DNA from: Flavobacteriales bacterium
GTDB lineage: Bacteria > Bacteroidota > Bacteroidia > Flavobacteriales_D > Sanyastnellaceae
Length of the DNA: 47,866 nucleotides
Assembly: GCA_019694805.1 (NCBI GenBank)
Contig: JAIBBG010000020.1
Coordinates: forward strand, 1 to 47,866
Reading direction: 5' to 3'
The notes under the pieces are model-generated. The model ran no database searches, was not told where the DNA came from, and saw nothing but the letters and a program-made list of their open reading frames with translations. Made by a program: the position numbers and the translations under genes. This document shows, piece after piece, positions 25,884 through 35,725 of the stretch (its first letter is position 1; each line of letters opens with the position of its first letter).

Positions 25884-26306
25884 TTAAGAATTGGGTTGGG
25901 TGCTGCTATGTGTTTCCAATGGTTCATTTTCCAAGCCTTCACCTATGCGGAGTAAATAGCCATTGCAGTCGATGATTGAAAATTCGCGCACCTGCCGAGG
26001 TTCATTCCGCAATTCAGAAACCATTTGCACATTTTTGTTTTTCAATTCGCGAAAGATTTCATCAACGTTGGAAACGAAAAGGCATATTTCAAGCCTCTCT
26101 CCGCTGTTGGTGAGTAATTCTGCGAATTTTTCATTCTTGACAAATAAAAGATTCAAACCATCGCGGCCAATGCCGGCGTCTGTTGGCGGATCTCCCCAAT
26201 ACCACTCTGAGTGAAAACCAAGCACATCTCTGTAGAATTGAATGGTTTCTTCCAGATTGCGCACAGGGAGGAAAGGAATACAGTGCGAATAGTTAGAGCT
26301 GGACAT
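25884..26306 (-). CDS. VOC (glyoxalase/bleomycin-resistance-like) protein
   Basis: 140 residues. A single vicinal-oxygen-chelate unit pair is visible: HCIPFLPVRNLEETIQFYRDVLGF at the start and LEICLFVSNVDEIFRELKNKNVQMV in the second half, ending with REFSIIDCNGYLLRIGE. Ligand positions His (HCIPF), Glu (LEICLF) and Glu (RIGE) fit metal binding, so it is more likely a bleomycin-resistance-type binding protein or a small dioxygenase/lyase than an inactive relative. It starts nine bases after the CotH stop, so it is probably cotranscribed with that gene. Its substrate is unknown. Confidence 0.85.
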   Translation of the reverse strand: MSSSNYSHCIPFLPVRNLEETIQFYRDVLGFHSEWYWGDPPTDAGIGRDGLNLLFVKNEKFAELLTNSGERLEICLFVSNVDEIFRELKNKNVQMVSELRNEPRQVREFSIIDCNGYLLRIGEGLENEPLETHSSTQPNS

Positions 26307-26314
26307 AAAGATGT

Positions 26315-28564
26315 CTAATGGATAATGATTTGCTTCACAATAATAGTATCCAGTTTCAAATGATATGTGCCATTTGTGACAGAAGAGGTATTTAGGGCGC
26401 TGGAATTGAATGTTTGGGCTACGATTCGGCCATTCATGTCTATCAGATAGGCTTCTTGAACTGGTCTGCTGAACAGGATAAAATTGTCAGCAGGATTAGG
26501 GTATGTGCTCATGAAGACACCTGCATTTTCTTCCACACGAGAGTCGAGATTAGAGAATCCTGGGGTTGGATTGTTTTCGAACGCACTGGTACTTCCGCCA
26601 TCTGTGGTAAGTTCCAGGGAAATATCAGCCTGATAAGGTATTCCATTCATCTCATGGCAAGTTCTGGGGACACCATCAGATAGATGTGTAAGCAATACGT
26701 TCTGACTTGCCCCCAATTTGAATGTGGCATGCCACATGCCGTCTTCTTCGTCATTATCCAGCCATACGAGAGCAAAAGCATGTGGTTGAAGATAGTAGTC
26801 TGGCAGCGGAAACTTGTTCCAGTTGGACGAATCATCAGAGATGAAGTACTCAGAAAGATGGATTACGGAATTGGTGCCGTTGTACAATTCTACCCAGTCC
26901 TCATATACTCCTTCCTCATCATTGATGGTAGTATTGTTGACAGCCATCACTTCATTCAGATACAATCCGGTATTGAATGGAGTGGTATAAAAATATGCGG
27001 GTTCACAAGGGAAGAAACTTCCATCGGGAAGTTGAATTTGATAATAGAATTGATTGGTAGCAGTTGGCCAAAGTTCATCGAAGTAGGTAAAAATTCCATC
27101 ATCTGCTATTTGATTGATACCATTGAAATCAGTAAGCGCTACTTCAGTAAAATTGATACCATCTACCGAAATGAGTAATGTACAACCATTGGCATCAGGT
27201 CCGGTGATCAAGGCTTCGAGCAGAATTTGTCCTGGGATTCTCTGCGGAGCGATCCAGTGAACGATGGCACCTTGTGTGTCAAAACCCTCCAGTTGATTCA
27301 ATGCTGAATTTTTTCTGGCTGTAACATAAGGTACGATGCCAAAGTCAACATGATTGCCCCATGCTGATTGAATCGAGTTGTCGAAATCGTTGAGCGTAAA
27401 ACCATAGTCGGCGGAATAGAACGGATCGTTGTAGATATAGGGTTGAATGAGATTGTGCCAGTATTCAGCAACACTTGTAATGTGATCTTCATTGAAGTAC
27501 TCATCAATCATGGTGTCGATATAATAACTGAATCTATCGCGGTATTGAGGGTCATTCATCATCCTCGTATATGCTGGTCTTTGATCACCTGAAGGTGACC
27601 AACTGTAGATGTTGCGTAAAGACCAATCCACATTTACCCAATCGATTCCAAAGGTGTTGTCAAAATCATATGGGATGTATTCCATCAATCCGGTTTGTTG
27701 ATTGTGGTACAGATAGAAATTGTTTTTGTTATAGATGTGGTTGTCCCAATTGCCAATCAAAATGTCAATCGCCGCCACTTTCAGAAAAGACTCAATATTG
27801 AATACCGATGGAATTTCGCAATGGAGATCTGTCGACGGTGCATTATTGAGCACACTGATGAAATTGGCGAGATCAGCATAATCATCCTTCCATTCATTTG
27901 TTTTCAAATCGTAATGTCGTGTTCCCCAATTGGCAAATTTGTAATCATCAGGATCCTCACTGATGTAGTCGAAGTCGGCTGGATAAGTACACTTGAATAA
28001 GTTGCCATCACCTTCACCATCGAAAAAAGTCTTCGCAAAATGATCATCAATTTGTTCGATGTTCAGGTACAATCCTCCATACTCACCATTGATGTAAAGC
28101 TCGGTGTAAGATGACCTTGCGCACGGAATTCCAAAATGGCGGTACATGTCGAATGACAATTTGCTGCGCACCATAGAAACATCATTGTGTTGAGCAAGCA
28201 GATTGAGTTTTTGAAGTGATTGCCATTCGAAGCCATTGTCGAAGGCATCAAACGAAATTTTGAAAGATTTTTTTGCAGCAGATAAACTTGAATTCCCACG
28301 CAATTGCAAACCAATGGTGTCAACAGATTCTACGAGACTATTGCTGGTGAAGGTGAATGTCGCCGGATAATAATGTTCAGTTTCAAGGTTGATCAACATT
28401 TCCATCAAACTATCCGGGTCGATACTGATATCGATGCGTGTTACTTGATCTTGTGGGAATGCCGGACCAAAATCAGGCAACACCTGTGCTTGATTGAACC
28501 ATGGAAAAGCGAATAAGAAAACCAGGACAAACGTGAGTGAAAAAATATAAAGCCTATTATTCAT
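26315..28564 (-). CDS. Secreted CotH-type kinase with lamin-tail domain and T9SS sorting domain
   Basis: 749 residues. Signal peptide about 1-27. The CotH domain (about 40-430) includes VDTIGLQLRGNSSLSAAKKSFKISFDAF (family: R-G-x-S-S, K-x-s-x-k-i-k-f), LYINGEYGGLYLNIEQID and, near residue 270, LIGNWDNHIYNKNNFYLYH with YIPYDFDNTFG. The last two hold the Asp and Asn positions of the atypical kinase active site. A lamin-tail domain follows (about 545-650; YLNEVMAVNN, DWVELYNGTNSVIHLSEYFISDDSSN in part). The C-terminus (FMSTYPNPADNFILF, YHLKLDTIIVKQIIIH) is a T9SS sorting domain. CotH proteins phosphorylate spore-coat proteins in Bacillus; the secreted Bacteroidota versions have no known substrate. 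Confidence 0.88.
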   Translation of the reverse strand: MNNRLYIFSLTFVLVFLFAFPWFNQAQVLPDFGPAFPQDQVTRIDISIDPDSLMEMLINLETEHYYPATFTFTSNSLVESVDTIGLQLRGNSSLSAAKKSFKISFDAFDNGFEWQSLQKLNLLAQHNDVSMVRSKLSFDMYRHFGIPCARSSYTELYINGEYGGLYLNIEQIDDHFAKTFFDGEGDGNLFKCTYPADFDYISEDPDDYKFANWGTRHYDLKTNEWKDDYADLANFISVLNNAPSTDLHCEIPSVFNIESFLKVAAIDILIGNWDNHIYNKNNFYLYHNQQTGLMEYIPYDFDNTFGIDWVNVDWSLRNIYSWSPSGDQRPAYTRMMNDPQYRDRFSYYIDTMIDEYFNEDHITSVAEYWHNLIQPYIYNDPFYSADYGFTLNDFDNSIQSAWGNHVDFGIVPYVTARKNSALNQLEGFDTQGAIVHWIAPQRIPGQILLEALITGPDANGCTLLISVDGINFTEVALTDFNGINQIADDGIFTYFDELWPTATNQFYYQIQLPDGSFFPCEPAYFYTTPFNTGLYLNEVMAVNNTTINDEEGVYEDWVELYNGTNSVIHLSEYFISDDSSNWNKFPLPDYYLQPHAFALVWLDNDEEDGMWHATFKLGASQNVLLTHLSDGVPRTCHEMNGIPYQADISLELTTDGGSTSAFENNPTPGFSNLDSRVEENAGVFMSTYPNPADNFILFSRPVQEAYLIDMNGRIVAQTFNSSALNTSSVTNGTYHLKLDTIIVKQIIIH

Positions 28565-28605
28565 GTGATCAGATTTAGAACACCTGCAAACGTCAATGCA
28601 GATGT

Positions 28606-29313
28606 TCAGCTTTTTTTCTTGGTTTTAAACTGAAACAATTGCGCAGGTTTGTGCAATACACCTTGTTGTTTTTCATTCAAGGGTTTCAGTTGATCCATTT
28701 TCAAAACATTCTTACGGAAATTTCTTTTGTCTAATTTTTTGTTCAGCACTATTTCATGCAAATGTTGGAGCTGACTAAGAGTGAATTTTTCAGGCAGCAA
28801 TTCAAACCCAATATTGTCTGCGATCAATTCATGTCTGAAGACTTCGAGAGCGTGTTCAACAATGTCATTGTGGTCGAAGGCAAGTTCGGGCAATTCGTAA
28901 ACATCTATCCATTTTGTCTTTCCGGCAAAACTTGATGCCTTGGGTGAGTAGTCTTCTAATTTCACGAGACTGTAATACCCTACGGTAACTACCCTGCGTT
29001 CAGGATGGGCGCGAAAGGTTCTTAGCCATTCCTGGTCCTTGAGGTTTTTCACACGCATAGGATCACCAAATGCATGGAATTGTTTTAGGTAAATTCCTTT
29101 TAAGCTGGTAAGTTCTCTCAAAACACGTTTGGCAGCTCCATCGAGGCTTTCGTTTTCTTTCAACAAGTCACCCGGCAGAGCGAGCTGCAGCCGGGCAAGT
29201 ATTTTGTCTTTTCCAGGTTGTCTTTGTTCGATCAACAACACTTTCAGTTTCTTTTCATCGAAACCAAAAACGACGCAATCGACTGATATGTCCATGGGAG
29301 ATGCCTCTTTCAC
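28606..29313 (-). CDS. NrtR/AraR-type Nudix-related transcriptional regulator
   Basis: 235 residues. An N-terminal Nudix-like domain (about 8-150; ISVDCVVFGFDEKKLKVLLIEQ, ALPGDLLKENESL) is joined to a winged helix domain (about 155-225; FTLSQLQHLHEIVLNKKLDKRNFRKNVLKM), as in NrtR regulators. The Nudix box is eroded: around residues 49-71 the first Gly is Asp, and two of the metal-binding glutamates are Val64 and Leu68 with only Glu67 kept. It should bind a ligand without hydrolysing it. In Bacteroides such proteins (e.g. AraR) control sugar use. It is divergent from the esterase gene and upstream of the sugar cluster, which makes it a candidate for the palindromic sites at 506, 32307 and 39918. 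Confidence 0.85.
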   Translation of the reverse strand: MKEASPMDISVDCVVFGFDEKKLKVLLIEQRQPGKDKILARLQLALPGDLLKENESLDGAAKRVLRELTSLKGIYLKQFHAFGDPMRVKNLKDQEWLRTFRAHPERRVVTVGYYSLVKLEDYSPKASSFAGKTKWIDVYELPELAFDHNDIVEHALEVFRHELIADNIGFELLPEKFTLSQLQHLHEIVLNKKLDKRNFRKNVLKMDQLKPLNEKQQGVLHKPAQLFQFKTKKKS

Positions 29314-29335
29314 TTTCTTCAGTTTTGGATATGCG

Positions 29336-29343
29336 CAAACTTA
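29336..29343 (-). promoter_or_regulatory. Candidate -7 promoter element of the NrtR-type gene
   Basis: Read on the minus strand, TAAGTTTG matches TAnnTTTG exactly and lies 22 bases before the ATG at 29313. A clear -33 TTG was not found at the expected spacing. Confidence 0.35.
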
Positions 29344-29406
29344 TGACCGATGTTATTGATTTGGTAATGATTTTGTTGGTTCTATTTTGAAGTTTTCATT
29401 TGCCTT

Positions 29407-30252
29407 ATGAGGATAAATCCATTCAACTGGAAAATTGAACTTGCTCTTGCACTCGCACTATTGATGTCGGTGCCTTTATTGGCGGGCAAAGTCGTGAGGT
29501 CAGAAGTGTTCAGTGAATCGATGAAGCTCAAGTCGGCCTGTGTAGTCATCTTGCCCGATAGTTATGACTCTACGCACCAAAATTATCCGGTCCTTTATCT
29601 CTTGCACGGATATGGGGGCAATGAGGAATCATGGCTCAAACTGAAGCCAGGACTCACAAACTCCGCGGATCTCAACCAGTTGATCATCGTTTGCCCGGAT
29701 GGAGGCTACAGGTCCTGGTATCTGGATAGTCCTATCGATTCAACCATGAAATACGAAACTTTTTTGATTGAGGAATTGATACCATGGATAGACAAATCCT
29801 ATCGCACCAAACCGGATAGAAATCACAGGGCCATCACGGGCTTGAGTATGGGCGGACATGGTGCATTGTACCTCAGCGTGCGCCATCCGGAGTTGTTTGG
29901 AGCTGCAGGATCAATGAGTGGTGGTGTAGATATCAGACAATACACTGCTTCATGGGATTTGAAAGAAAAAGTTCTCGGCGATACCATTTGTTGCAAACAA
30001 AACTGGGAAGATCACACTGTCATGAACGTGGTTGAAAATCTCAGAAATGGTCAAATCAAATTGATGATTGATTGCGGAGTCGATGACTTTTTCATCGGAG
30101 TGAATCGAAATCTTCATGAAAAACTCCTTAAAATGGGTGTCGATCATGATTATATCGAACGCCCGGGCAAACATGACAGTGCTTACTGGTTCGATAGTGT
30201 AGATTTTCAAATGCTCTTTTTCCGGAAGTTTTTCGAGTCATCAACACCTTAG
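29407..30252 (+). CDS. Secreted esterase (alpha/beta hydrolase, esterase D/feruloyl-esterase-like)
   Basis: 281 residues with a signal peptide (about 1-26). Alpha/beta hydrolase features: the oxyanion segment YPVLYLLHGYGGNEESW (about residue 58), the nucleophile in GLSMGGHGA (about residue 145), a catalytic Asp in DCGVDDFFIG (about 222) and a His in ERPGKHDSAYW (about 259). All three triad residues are present. Members of this group release acyl, acetyl or feruloyl groups from polysaccharides or short esters. Export to the periplasm or exterior and the adjacent sugar transporter fit a role in opening decorated glycans. The substrate is not determined by sequence. Confidence 0.85.
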   Translation: MRINPFNWKIELALALALLMSVPLLAGKVVRSEVFSESMKLKSACVVILPDSYDSTHQNYPVLYLLHGYGGNEESWLKLKPGLTNSADLNQLIIVCPDGGYRSWYLDSPIDSTMKYETFLIEELIPWIDKSYRTKPDRNHRAITGLSMGGHGALYLSVRHPELFGAAGSMSGGVDIRQYTASWDLKEKVLGDTICCKQNWEDHTVMNVVENLRNGQIKLMIDCGVDDFFIGVNRNLHEKLLKMGVDHDYIERPGKHDSAYWFDSVDFQMLFFRKFFESSTP

Positions 30253-30279
30253 GAGGATAAGTTGTGAATTCTGGCTGGC

Positions 30280-30300
30280 TTTCATGACGTCGCCATGAAA
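30280..30300. repeat. Hairpin between esterase and permease genes
   Basis: Perfect inverted repeat TTTCATG (30280-30286) / CATGAAA (30294-30300) with a seven-base loop. No T run follows, so it is not a clear Rho-independent terminator. Just before it, GTGAATTCTGGCTGGCTTT loosely resembles part of the structured repeats at 32134 and 47221. Confidence 0.4.
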
Positions 30301-30346
30301 TAAATTGCGACGGATGCCACAAACCAAGCGGCATCATCCTCCACAT

Positions 30347-32104
30347 ATGAATCAACCTGTACAAACTGCCAAAGGTGCGTTGAGCACGCTTGTTGTCGTC
30401 TTTTTCTTTTGGGGATTTATCGCTGCTGGAAACAGTGTGTTTATTCCTTTTTGCAAACACTATTTTCATTTGGATCAATTTCAAAGTCAGTTGATCGACT
30501 TTGCATTTTATCTCGCTTATTACGTAGGAGCCTTGGGGCTATTCATTTATGGTGATCTCGCAGGACTTGATCTCGTTGGCAAATGGGGTTACAAAAAGAG
30601 TATTGTATACGGATTATTGTTTTCCGCGTTGGGTGCTCTTGCAATGATTCTCGCTGTCAATGGCAATAGTTTCACCGGTATGTTGTTGGGGTTGTTTATT
30701 GTGGCTTTGGGATTTTCACTTCAGCAAACAGCAGCTCAACCATTGGCCATTTCACTTGGTGATCCAAACACAGGTGCTACCCGTGTTAACCTCGGAGGCG
30801 GTGTCAATTCCTTTGGAACAACCATCGGACCTTTGGTCGTGACACTCGCATTATTCGGCACGGCGCGGGCAATAGGAGATGATGAGATCAATAATTTGCC
30901 ATTGGGGAAAGTGATCGGCCTTTACATTTTTGTCGGGTTATTGTTCGTTGGTGCTGCCGCGTTATTCGGATTTTCGAAAAAGGTTCCTGCCGGTATCAGT
31001 CTTGAAAAACCTGAAAAGGCAAGAAAGGCAATGGGGAGCATGTTGCTGATCACCGGATTACTCATTCTTGTTTTTACCCCTGTATTTTCAAGCTACAGAA
31101 GTGTCGAAGCGAAAACCATTGTAGAGAAAGAAACGCGCATGAAGAGCATGGAATCCGACATCCAAAAAAATGTTGTTTCCTCATACACCCCTGCGGATGT
31201 TGAAATACTGAATGCGGAAATCAAATCGTTGAAAGAACCTCTTGAACATAAAAGATTACTTTGGCTGCTGGGAGCATTGTTGGTGATTGTGGTTGCCATT
31301 CCTGTGAATTGGTCGATGGCTAAAAAAAGTCCTCAAGGTTGGGGCGCCATGCAATTCCCTCAATTGGCTTTGGGTATGCTTGCCATATTCGTATATGTTG
31401 GTGTGGAAGTAGCTATGGGAAGCAATCTCGCTGAGTTACTGAAACACCCCGATTTTGGCGGAAAACAATCATCGGAAACAGCGCCTTTCATCGCCATGTT
31501 TTGGGGTTCGTTGATGATTGGAAGATGGACTGGCGCAATTGCCGCTTTTGATCTCAAAGACTCCACCAAAAAGATGTTGAAATATGTTGTGCCTTTCATA
31601 GCGCTTTTGGTCATCTATGTGTGTACGGCAGCAGCCGGGCATCAAATTCATGAACTGAAGTGGTATGCCGGATGTGTTGTGGTTCAGATTATCGCTGCAC
31701 AACTCGGTCAGGATAAACCCGCACGAACCTTGTTGTTGTTTGGGGTGATGGGGATGCTGGCATTGGTTGTAAGTGTTCTCACCACCGGAATGGTATCTGT
31801 TTATGCGGTGCTAAGCGGTGGTCTTGCATGTTCTATCATGTGGCCATCCATCTTTACTTTGTCCATTGCCGGACTTGGGAAATACACTACCCAGGGCAGT
31901 GCATTTTTGATCATGATGATTTTAGGAGGTTCTATCATTCCTCCTATTCAGGGTAAACTGGCCGACATCATTGGTATACACGCTTCCTATGCGATTGGCA
32001 TTGCCTGCTTTGCTTATCTTACATGGTTTGCATGGAAGGTGAGGAGAGTTCTACTGGACCAGGGAGTGGATATTGAAAAGGCTTCCATGCCTTCAGGACA
32101 TTAA
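30347..32104 (+). CDS. FHS-type MFS sugar permease with central insertion
   Basis: 585 residues from the ATG at 30347 (MNQPVQTAKG). An ATG at 30305 would add 14 polar residues. The start LVVVFFFWGFIAAGNSVFIP and LGFSLQQTAAQPLAISLGDPNTGATRVNLGGGVNSFGT (pattern of the FHS fucose-glucose/galactose:H+ permeases, motif split at NPLA/AQPLA) identify the family. Normal members have about 430 residues and 12 helices. This one has about 120 extra residues in the middle (about 225-345): a membrane helix, a charged, probably coiled helix of about 50 residues (EAKTIVEKETRMKSMESD), and another helix. It imports a hexose or deoxyhexose across the inner membrane. It may be cotranscribed with the esterase. 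Confidence 0.85.
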   Translation: MNQPVQTAKGALSTLVVVFFFWGFIAAGNSVFIPFCKHYFHLDQFQSQLIDFAFYLAYYVGALGLFIYGDLAGLDLVGKWGYKKSIVYGLLFSALGALAMILAVNGNSFTGMLLGLFIVALGFSLQQTAAQPLAISLGDPNTGATRVNLGGGVNSFGTTIGPLVVTLALFGTARAIGDDEINNLPLGKVIGLYIFVGLLFVGAAALFGFSKKVPAGISLEKPEKARKAMGSMLLITGLLILVFTPVFSSYRSVEAKTIVEKETRMKSMESDIQKNVVSSYTPADVEILNAEIKSLKEPLEHKRLLWLLGALLVIVVAIPVNWSMAKKSPQGWGAMQFPQLALGMLAIFVYVGVEVAMGSNLAELLKHPDFGGKQSSETAPFIAMFWGSLMIGRWTGAIAAFDLKDSTKKMLKYVVPFIALLVIYVCTAAAGHQIHELKWYAGCVVVQIIAAQLGQDKPARTLLLFGVMGMLALVVSVLTTGMVSVYAVLSGGLACSIMWPSIFTLSIAGLGKYTTQGSAFLIMMILGGSIIPPIQGKLADIIGIHASYAIGIACFAYLTWFAWKVRRVLLDQGVDIEKASMPSGH

Positions 32105-32133
32105 AACCAGATGATGCAGTGCCTTGTTATTCC

Positions 32134-32250
32134 GATTCAAAATCACAGTGAATTCGAGCATTTGCTCGATTCGAGTGTTCGCCGTATTCATGACTGCGCT
32201 TGTGCATTCGAAACTTACGTGAACGTAAGAATTCTTATGGCTTTTGAAAC
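32134..32250. repeat. Structured intergenic repeat, copy A
   Basis: Outer arms at 32134-32155 (begins GATTCAAAAT, ends GTGAATTC) and 32229-32250 (begins GAATTCTT, ends GGCTTTTGAAAC) are imperfectly complementary. Inside are two perfect stems: TCGAGCA/TGCTCGA (32154-32160, 32163-32169) and CTTACGT/ACGTAAG (32214-32220, 32223-32229). The outer arms closely match those of copy B at 47221-47285, while the interior differs. It lies between the permease stop and the pfkA operator, in a 270-base gap that also holds the promoter. Confidence 0.6.
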
Positions 32251-32306
32251 TCAGTTATGAAACATATGGCATCTTCTGGATTAAAGATCGGAAAAAATTT
32301 ACCTTA

Positions 32307-32321
32307 GTGTACAAAATACAC
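32307..32321. promoter_or_regulatory. Candidate operator, copy 2 (pfkA operon)
   Basis: GTGTA-CAAAA-TACAC, a perfect palindrome with a five-base centre, extended by matching A/T on both sides. It ends one base before the TACATTTG -7 box (32323-32330), inside the -33 to -7 spacer, so a bound protein should repress. The reverse complement of 32303-32319 is identical to 508-524. Confidence 0.7.
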
Positions 32322-32322
32322 T

Positions 32323-32330
32323 TACATTTG
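32323..32330 (+). promoter_or_regulatory. -7 box of the pfkA operon promoter
   Basis: TACATTTG matches the Bacteroidota consensus TAnnTTTG exactly. It predicts a transcript start near 32337 and a leader of about 38 bases before the ATG at 32375. No strong -33 TTG is seen, consistent with a regulated promoter. Confidence 0.6.
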
Positions 32331-32374
32331 AACCGACATTGAATTTTACACTGGGATCACCAGATTTGAATAAA

Positions 32375-34391
<2,017 letters not shown>

Positions 34392-34398
34392 ATAACAA

Positions 34399-34429
34399 GA
34401 AGCGTACAATGATTGCGCTTCAGATTTTT
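34399..34429 (+). terminator. Possible weak terminator after gap
   Basis: Arms GAAGCG (34399-34404) and CGCTTC (34416-34421) with an 11-base loop are followed by AGATTTTTA. The stem is short and the next gene starts 14 bases later, so it may only attenuate transcription. Confidence 0.35.
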
Positions 34430-34442
34430 ATATTATTGAGAT

Positions 34443-35312
34443 ATGATACTGATAGCAGACAGCGGGTCCACTAAATGCGATTGGGCACTGTTGGACGATA
34501 AAGGTCAGAGAATTTCTGACTTTGAAACGATGGGACTGAATCCTTACTTCCATAGTCCTGAAATTACCGAGAAAGCACTGCGTGCAAATTCTGCACTCAT
34601 TCAAATTGCCGATCAGGTGAAGCATATTTTTTTCTATGGAGCAGGAAGCAGCACAACTGAAATGTGTTCCATCATGCATTCAGGACTCGAGCGCGTTTTT
34701 AAACATGCTGAAATTTTGGTCGAACATGATCAGCTCGGATCTGGTATGGCCGCCTACGATGGCGAGCCTTGCATTGCCTGTATCCTCGGAACAGGAAGTA
34801 ACTCCTGTCATTTTGATGGTCAAAAGGTCTACGAAGAAATTCCGTCTTTAGCTTACATCCTGGGCGATGAAGCAAGCGGTAGTTATTTCGGTAAAATCCT
34901 TCTACAAGAATATTTTTACAAGAAACTCCCTGCAGATTTACGCGCATCTTTCGAAGAAAAATATGCGCCATCTAAAGATGATATCATCAACAAGATTTAT
35001 CGCGAACCCAACGCCAATGTTTATCTCGCATCTTTCATGAAATTCATTGGTGAGCACCGCGATCATCCTCATGTTCAGGATTGGGTAACCCAAGGCATGA
35101 TTCACTTCATCAATATACACGTGAAATGTTTTTCAGATTGGAATCAGGTCCCTGTTCATTTTGTGGGAAGCATTGGTCATTATTTTTATGATTGTCTTCA
35201 GCGAGCTGCTCAGGAAACAGGTATCAGACTTGGACGTGTTATACACAAGCCGATTGATGGATTGGTGGAGTATCATGTGAAGTATAAAATTCCAACGCTC
35301 ATTCAGGCATAA
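34443..35312 (+). CDS. BadF/N-acetylglucosamine-kinase-like sugar kinase
   Basis: 289 residues. ASKHA actin-like fold features: phosphate-1 loop ILIADSGSTKCDWALLD, phosphate-2 loop ACILGTGSNSCHF (about 115), adenosine motif VHFVGSIGHYFYDCL (about 235). The family pattern SLAYILGDEASGSYFGKILL matches bacterial relatives of human N-acetylglucosamine kinase (BadF/BadG/BcrA/BcrD superfamily). It probably phosphorylates an amino sugar or a hexose at C6 in the cytoplasm. It lies between gap and the methylglyoxal-synthase-like gene, 51 bases after gap, in a glycolytic run. The exact substrate (GlcNAc, glucosamine or glucose) is open. Confidence 0.82.
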   Translation: MILIADSGSTKCDWALLDDKGQRISDFETMGLNPYFHSPEITEKALRANSALIQIADQVKHIFFYGAGSSTTEMCSIMHSGLERVFKHAEILVEHDQLGSGMAAYDGEPCIACILGTGSNSCHFDGQKVYEEIPSLAYILGDEASGSYFGKILLQEYFYKKLPADLRASFEEKYAPSKDDIINKIYREPNANVYLASFMKFIGEHRDHPHVQDWVTQGMIHFINIHVKCFSDWNQVPVHFVGSIGHYFYDCLQRAAQETGIRLGRVIHKPIDGLVEYHVKYKIPTLIQA

Positions 35313-35323
35313 TCAACTGTAAC

Positions 35324-35716
35324 ATGGAAAAAAAAATCTGTGTCATTGCACATGACAAAATGAAGCCGGCATTGGTTTCATTTTTAAAAGAACGTGAAGA
35401 CTGGTTGTGGGGGCGCAAATTGATCGCGACTGGAATGACAGCAGAATTCATGGAGCATGAAGACATCAAAGTGGAAGTTGAGCATGTTCATCCGGGACGA
35501 GAAGGAGGTTTTAGGGAGTTGACTGAAAAGGTGAATCAAGGCGAAATAGGACTCGTACTGTTTTTCAGAGACCCTGAAATTGTTCAAGATTACGAGGCAG
35601 ACATTATTGCACTGGTCAAAGCTTGTATCAAACAAAACATACCATTGGCATCCAATCCTGCAAGTGCAGAATTATTGATCATCGGCATGATCAGGATGGA
35701 GGCATCTAGAAAATAA
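35324..35716 (+). CDS. Methylglyoxal-synthase-like protein lacking the catalytic Asp
   Basis: 130 residues. It fits the MGS-like fold: ICVIAHDKMKPALVSFL (E. coli MgsA: VAHD), LIATGMTAEF (ATGTTG), GEIGLVLFFRDPE (IDVLIFFWDPL) and NIPLASNPASAELLI (NIPVATNVATADFI). At the site GPMGGDQQ of E. coli MgsA, which carries the catalytic Asp71, this protein reads GREGGFRE, placing Phe at the Asp position. Methylglyoxal synthase converts dihydroxyacetone phosphate to methylglyoxal plus phosphate. With this change, normal activity is doubtful; it may sense a phosphate metabolite instead. It lies 11 bases after the kinase and 9 before pgmB. Confidence 0.75.
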   Translation: MEKKICVIAHDKMKPALVSFLKEREDWLWGRKLIATGMTAEFMEHEDIKVEVEHVHPGREGGFRELTEKVNQGEIGLVLFFRDPEIVQDYEADIIALVKACIKQNIPLASNPASAELLIIGMIRMEASRK

Positions 35717-35725
35717 TTCATCATC

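Noticed and set aside
30280..30300. Calling the esterase-permease hairpin a terminator
   Set aside because: No T run follows, and the next gene starts 47 bases further on the same strand.
32339..32374. TTG start adding 12 residues to pfkA
   Set aside because: It lies within a few bases of the predicted transcript start and adds residues not seen in the family; ATG at 32375 gives the normal length.
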